A stretch of 8,151 nt of DNA, from assembly GCA_900553055.1 (NCBI GenBank), contig USBV01000070.1:1-8151 (forward strand). The letters run 5' to 3'. Every line of letters begins with the position of its first letter. The first letter of the stretch is position 1. Below are positions 4,839 to 8,151 of this stretch, in pieces. The DNA comes from an uncultured Phascolarctobacterium sp. (GTDB taxonomy: Bacteria > Bacillota > Negativicutes > Acidaminococcales > Acidaminococcaceae). The position numbers were made by a program, and so were the translations under genes. The notes under the pieces are model-generated. The model was not told the origin of the DNA and made no database searches. It worked only from the letters and a program-made list of their open reading frames with translations.

Positions 4839-6299
4839 ATGTCCGAGGTTAGAGTAAGATTTGCACCCAGTCCCACTGGGTATTTACATATTGGTGGTGC
4901 CCGTACTGCCTTGTTCAACTGGTTGTTTGCACGCAAAATGGGCGGCAAGCTGATTTTGCGCGTTGAGGATACCGATATTGAACGCTTGAAGGAGGATTCC
5001 GTGAGCCAAATCATCACCAGCCTAAAATGGTTGGGCATCGATTGGGATGAGGGACCGGAGCGCGGCGGCGATTATGGCCCGTACTACCAATCCGAGCGCT
5101 TGGATATTTATCGCAAATATTGCGAGCAGCTGGTGGAAGAAGGCAAGGCTTACTACTGCTTCTGCACTGTGGAGGAGCTGGCTAAGGAGCGCGAAAAGCA
5201 AGCTGCTGCTAAGCTGTCCCCGCGCTACGTTGGTACCTGCCGCAATATTCCGGTGGAGGAGGCCAAGGCTCGCGCAGCTGCTGGCGAAAGCTACACCGTG
5301 CGCTTAAAGAACCCCACTGAAGGCTCCATCACCTTCCATGATTTGATTCACGGTGATATTACTTATGGTATGGATCAATTCGATGACTTCGTTATCATGA
5401 AATCCAACGGCATTCCTACCTATAATTTTGCAGTTGTTGTGGACGATCACCTGATGGGCATGACGCATGTACTGCGTGCCGAGGAGCATCTTTCCAACAC
5501 TCCCAAGCAGCTTTTGGTATACCGTGCCTTTGGCTGGGAGCCGCCTCAATTTGGCCACATGTCCATGATTTTGGCGCCAGACCGCTCTAAGCTGAGCAAG
5601 CGCCATGGTGCAACCTCCGTTGAGGAGTTCCGCGGTCAGGGCTATTTGAGCGAGGCTATTGTGAACTACCTGACGCTGCTGGGCTGGGGCCCTGGCGACG
5701 AGCGCGAAATTTTCTCCAAGGAAGAAACGGTGAAGCTGTTTGAGCTGGAGCAAATGAGCCACAAGGCTGCTATTTATGATACCAAAAAGCTGACCTGGAT
5801 GAACGGTCAATATTTGTCCGAGCTGCCGCTTGAAAAGATTTTGCCGGAGGTTAAGCCCTTCTTTGTAAAGGATGGCCTTGTAGATGAAGCTTGGTTTGCA
5901 AATAATGAAGAATATTTTGCTAAATTAGTTGACTGCGTGCGCGTACGCGTGAAAACGCTGCAGGAGGTGGCAGATGCTTCCACCTACTTCTTTAAGGATG
6001 TGGATGCCTACGACGAAAAGGGCGTTGCTAAGCACTTTAAGCCGGAAAATATTCCAGTGATGGAGGCTTGCATCGCTGCGATTGAAGCTGATGATGTGTA
6101 TGATTTGGCTAGCACTGAGGCAGCTTATAATAAGATTGCTGCCGAAAGTGGTTTGGCCCTGGGCAAGGTGATTCATCCGACGCGTTTGGCTTTGACCGGC
6201 AGAACTGTTTCTCCTGGCATGTTTGATGTAATGGTGCTGCTGGGCAAGGAAAGAACTATTGAACGTTTGAAGAAAGCTATTGAGTTTATAAAGAAGTAA
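4839..6299 (+). CDS. gltX: Glutamate--tRNA ligase (glutamyl-tRNA synthetase)
   Basis: Class I aminoacyl-tRNA synthetase that charges tRNA-Glu, and in many Firmicutes also tRNA-Gln as the substrate for GatCAB. The 486 residues match the usual length. The N-terminal RFAPSPTGYLHIGGARTAL contains the HIGH-type motif (H17-I-G-G20), and DRSKLSKRHGA contains the KMSKS-type loop (K251-L-S-K-R255). The VEDTD motif and the C-terminal anticodon-binding helices ending in VSPGMFDVMVLLGKERT are also typical. The zinc-site positions of the E. coli enzyme correspond to C107, C109 and C134, but the fourth ligand position is N136 rather than His. The start is supported by AAAGGAG about 9 bases upstream. The gene is served by a near-consensus promoter at 4740 and is followed by a multi-hairpin repeat rather than a simple terminator. 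Confidence 0.97.
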   Translation: MSEVRVRFAPSPTGYLHIGGARTALFNWLFARKMGGKLILRVEDTDIERLKEDSVSQIITSLKWLGIDWDEGPERGGDYGPYYQSERLDIYRKYCEQLVEEGKAYYCFCTVEELAKEREKQAAAKLSPRYVGTCRNIPVEEAKARAAAGESYTVRLKNPTEGSITFHDLIHGDITYGMDQFDDFVIMKSNGIPTYNFAVVVDDHLMGMTHVLRAEEHLSNTPKQLLVYRAFGWEPPQFGHMSMILAPDRSKLSKRHGATSVEEFRGQGYLSEAIVNYLTLLGWGPGDEREIFSKEETVKLFELEQMSHKAAIYDTKKLTWMNGQYLSELPLEKILPEVKPFFVKDGLVDEAWFANNEEYFAKLVDCVRVRVKTLQEVADASTYFFKDVDAYDEKGVAKHFKPENIPVMEACIAAIEADDVYDLASTEAAYNKIAAESGLALGKVIHPTRLALTGRTVSPGMFDVMVLLGKERTIERLKKAIEFIKK

Positions 6300-6310
6300 A
6301 GCTATTGGAA

Positions 6311-6465
6311 GGCTCCCCCCTCGGGGGAGCTGTCAGCGAAGCTGACTGAGAGGGGATTGCTGTTCCTAAAGCAGTTAGGCGAAGCCCCTCTCCGTCAGTC
6401 GCATTTTGAGAGTCGTATAGAATAAAAATGGCTGCGCGACTGCCACCTCCCCCGGAGGGGGAGGC
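6311..6465. repeat. Multi-hairpin intergenic repeat (MITE/BIME-like)
   Basis: About 155 bp filling the gap between gltX and the next gene, made almost wholly of inverted repeats. GCTCCCCC (6312-6319) pairs with GGGGGAGC (6323-6330). GTCAGC (6332-6337) pairs with GCTGAC (6341-6346). GAGAGGGG (6348-6355) pairs with CCCCTCTC (6385-6392). GACTGA (6344-6349) can alternatively pair with TCAGTC (6395-6400). CAGTCGC (6396-6402) pairs with GCGACTG (6436-6442), and CCTCCCCC (6446-6453) pairs with GGGGGAGG (6457-6464). The two ends are near-inverted copies of one another. Similar CTCCC...GGGAGCTGTCAGCGAAGCTGAC units are, from memory, widespread dispersed repeats in gut Firmicutes. It encodes nothing and may also act as a transcription barrier. 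Confidence 0.75.
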
Positions 6466-6483
6466 ACTATTGAGGTGATGCCT

Positions 6484-7329
6484 ATGAAAACACTATTGAC
6501 TACGATTTTGCTACTCATGCTATCCCTGCCGGCATTTGCCGACCAACAGACTACGGTGCTGCAGGAGCAGGCTACGCTTGGCAAGGCTAGCGTAACACTG
6601 CCTTATATCGATGGCAGTAATGACGCGGCCTATGAAAAGCAGCTCAATTCGCTAATTCGAGAAGCTGCTACCAAGCTAAGCAAGGAAGTGGGCGGCGGCA
6701 GCGTAAGCTACGAGGTAAAGCTTAATCGTCCTAGCCTCGTGAGCCTCTTACTCACTGCTAGCAATGGCGGTAAGCAGGCCTATGCCGGGCTCAACCTTGA
6801 CTTAACCACGGGCAAGGAGTTCACAGTGACCGACTTTTTTGTGGATAAGGAGCAGGTGCAGCAGGCGCTAGGCGACTATGACAAGGTGCTTTTTGCTGAG
6901 GATGGCTTTTATCTGCAGCAACAAAAATATGGTGCCTATAACAGCTTTGTTCCTTATAATAAGCTGTTGGACCATATGCGTATTGGCGAAGCAGGTCGCA
7001 TCATGCAGGTGGCGCGCCTGACCGCTGCTGCCAGCGGCAAAACCTTGGTTTTGGATAAGCCGGGATTATTAGCTTTGAAGCTGGCCAGTAATCCTTCCAC
7101 CGGCTATAGCTGGCAGATGAGTGCTAATAGCACTGCCGTGGTTAGAGTGGGCAGCACCTTTATCATTCCGCGTGAGGAGGAAGAGCGCGTGGCAACGGGC
7201 GTGGCAGGGACGGAAATCCTCTTCCTGAACGTGCAGCAGTCCGGTACCTATAAGGTGCAAATGGAATACAAGCGCCCCTGGGAAAGAATTAGCTTAGATA
7301 AATTTACTTTTACCATTATCGCCCGTTGA
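6484..7329 (+). CDS. Secreted protein: DUF4163/DUF3298-like region plus chagasin-type (I42) inhibitor domain
   Basis: A 281-residue exported protein. Residues 1-19 are a clear signal peptide (MKT, a Leu/Ile-rich core, then LPAFA with predicted cleavage before D20). Residues about 25-170 resemble the DUF4163/DUF3298 (PdaC/RsiV-like) fold, with a PYIDG start and a DLTTGKEFTVTDFF segment typical of that fold. The C-terminal third is chagasin-like. It has NPSTGYSW (203-210), matching the NPTTGY loop, a GVAGTE segment (239-244) at the GxGG loop, and Y-x-RPWE ending at 267. Chagasin (MEROPS I42) domains block papain-like cysteine proteases through these three loops. ATG 6484 is chosen over GTG 6475 and ATG 6478 because GAGGTG (6472-6477) is its ribosome binding site and the signal peptide then starts correctly. 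It is followed 12 bases later by zapA. The true target protease is unknown. Confidence 0.8.
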   Translation: MKTLLTTILLLMLSLPAFADQQTTVLQEQATLGKASVTLPYIDGSNDAAYEKQLNSLIREAATKLSKEVGGGSVSYEVKLNRPSLVSLLLTASNGGKQAYAGLNLDLTTGKEFTVTDFFVDKEQVQQALGDYDKVLFAEDGFYLQQQKYGAYNSFVPYNKLLDHMRIGEAGRIMQVARLTAAASGKTLVLDKPGLLALKLASNPSTGYSWQMSANSTAVVRVGSTFIIPREEEERVATGVAGTEILFLNVQQSGTYKVQMEYKRPWERISLDKFTFTIIAR

Positions 7330-7341
7330 TAAGGAGAGATT

Positions 7342-7587
7342 ATGGAAAAAACAGCAATTTCTGTACAAATATATAACGAAACCTATGTGTTGCGCACCTC
7401 CGCTCCGCAAACCCAAGTGCTGCAGGTCGCACAAAGCGTGGACGAGCGCATGAAGCGTTTGGCGGCGGATAAAAAGGTGACGAATCGAGAGAAGCTGGCT
7501 GTGTGGACGGCACTGGATTTGGCGGCGGAACTGGACGAGCTGCAGCAGCGCTATGACAAGCTTTTGGCCGCAGTGCGTGAAAGGTAA
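7342..7587 (+). CDS. zapA: Cell division protein ZapA
   Basis: An 81-residue ZapA-family protein, a cytoplasmic factor that binds FtsZ and promotes bundling of the Z-ring. The N-terminal half (V-x-I-Y-N-E-T-Y-V-L) is the small beta-strand head. It is followed by the QVAQSVDERM segment typical of the family (VAxxVDxxM) and a C-terminal helix likely to form a coiled coil (LDLAAELDELQQRYDKL). Length and order fit ZapA. An AAGGAGAG ribosome binding site lies 4 bases before the ATG. It sits 12 bases after the secreted protein gene and 5 bases before the U32 peptidase gene, so the three are probably one transcript. The zapA/U32 order is recurrent in Firmicutes. Confidence 0.9.
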   Translation: MEKTAISVQIYNETYVLRTSAPQTQVLQVAQSVDERMKRLAADKKVTNREKLAVWTALDLAAELDELQQRYDKLLAAVRER

Positions 7588-7592
7588 GAATA

Positions 7593-8151
7593 ATGAAGCA
7601 AGAATACATTGAGCTTTTGGCTCCGGCTGGCAGCTGGGAGGCCTTGGAGGCGGCGGTGAATGCCGGTGCCGATGCCGTGTATATGGGCGGTAAGTCTTTT
7701 GGCGCTCGCGCCTATGCCAGCAATTTTGATAAAGAAGAAATGGCGAAGGCTGTGTACTTTGCCCATATGCACCGAGTTCGTCTTTACATCACCGTTAATA
7801 CCTTGGTGGATGATAGCGAGCTGGCAGAGCTAGCGGACTATCTGCTTTTTTTAAACAATGTGGGCGTGGATGGCATAATCGTGCAGGATTTGGGCATTAT
7901 TCGTCTGGCGCGGCAAATCGTGCCGGAGCTGCCCCTGCATGCCAGCACTCAAATGACCATTACCAATAGCAGCGGCGTGGATTTTGCCGTGGCAGCAGGA
8001 ATGGAGCGCAGCGTTTTGGCTCGCGAGCTCTCCTTAAAGGAGATCGAAGCTGCCTGCAGCCGTGGCACGGAAATCGAAACCTTCATCCATGGTGCGCTGT
8101 GCGTGTGCTACAGCGGCCAATGCCTGATGAGCAGCCTTTTTGGCGGAAGAA
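7593..8151 (+). CDS. Peptidase U32 family protein, N-terminal part; 3' end outside window
   Basis: The visible 186 residues start MKQEYIELLAPAGSWEALEAAV, the typical opening of U32 family proteins. They continue with GADAVYMGGKSFGARAYA and a TIM-barrel-like pattern (ITVNTL, GVDGIIVQDLG, LHASTQM). The U32 signature E-x-F-x2-G-[SA]-[LIVM]-C-x4-G-x-C-x-[LIVM]-S is present as ETFIHGALC (162-170) to SGQCLMS (174-180), with C170 and C177. U32 proteins were first described as collagenase-like proteases. Several characterised members (RlhA, TrhP/YegQ, UbiU/V) instead act in hydroxylation of RNA or ubiquinone, so proteolysis is not assured. The start follows the zapA stop by 5 bases and its AAAGG ribosome binding site is inside zapA, suggesting translational coupling. 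Confidence 0.93.
   Translation, partial: MKQEYIELLAPAGSWEALEAAVNAGADAVYMGGKSFGARAYASNFDKEEMAKAVYFAHMHRVRLYITVNTLVDDSELAELADYLLFLNNVGVDGIIVQDLGIIRLARQIVPELPLHASTQMTITNSSGVDFAVAAGMERSVLARELSLKEIEAACSRGTEIETFIHGALCVCYSGQCLMSSLFGGR

Noticed and set aside
5304..5810. 168-codon minus-strand open frame inside gltX
   Set aside because: Antisense shadow of gltX, which is unambiguous over this stretch.
1..8151. CRISPR array, tRNA or rRNA gene, or insertion sequence
   Set aside because: I looked for regularly spaced repeats, cloverleaf ends and transposase frames and found none beyond the Rpn fragment.

Overview
The window reads as chromosomal DNA of a low-to-moderate GC Firmicute. The signs are AGGAGG-type ribosome binding sites, sigma-A-type promoters, a long single-chain PurL with a fused glutaminase domain, and a zapA / peptidase-U32 gene pair. 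A gut member of the Negativicutes (Phascolarctobacterium-like) fits the codon style and the stem-loop repeats, but that placement is inference and there is no 16S or other marker here.

Layout. (1) 1-1608: the 3' end of purL, closed by a strong intrinsic terminator. (2) About 1610-3400: a conspicuously AT-rich accessory island. It holds a DarG-type macrodomain gene with no visible toxin partner. The head of an Rpn-type (PD-(D/E)XK transposase/nuclease) gene lies antisense to the 3' end of the macrodomain gene. A second broken small minus-strand gene keeps its promoter, ribosome binding site and terminator. There is also a promoter facing a terminator, and a plus-strand promoter with no gene behind it. 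It looks like a graveyard of mobile or defence-type genes. (3) 3320-3964: a single-gene unit for an N-acetylglutamate-synthase-like GNAT enzyme, with a good promoter, a leader hairpin and a bidirectional terminator. (4) 3961-4657: a palindromic element, then a minus-strand AlkA-like DNA glycosylase converging on the GNAT gene. (5) 4740-6299: gltX with a near-consensus promoter, divergent from the glycosylase gene. (6) 6311-6465: a complex multi-hairpin repeat. (7) 6484-8151: a tightly packed, probably co-transcribed group of a secreted DUF4163/DUF3298-like plus chagasin (I42) protein, zapA, and a U32 peptidase-family gene cut off by the window edge.

Most of the window is housekeeping: purine synthesis, arginine precursor, base excision repair, tRNA charging, Z-ring assembly. 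The unusual biology is in the island at 1.6-3.4 kb. I see no complete new system there. The best-supported observations are a solo DarG-like macrodomain, the antisense Rpn remnant that supplies its C-terminal tail, and compact promoter/terminator units that could make short RNAs.
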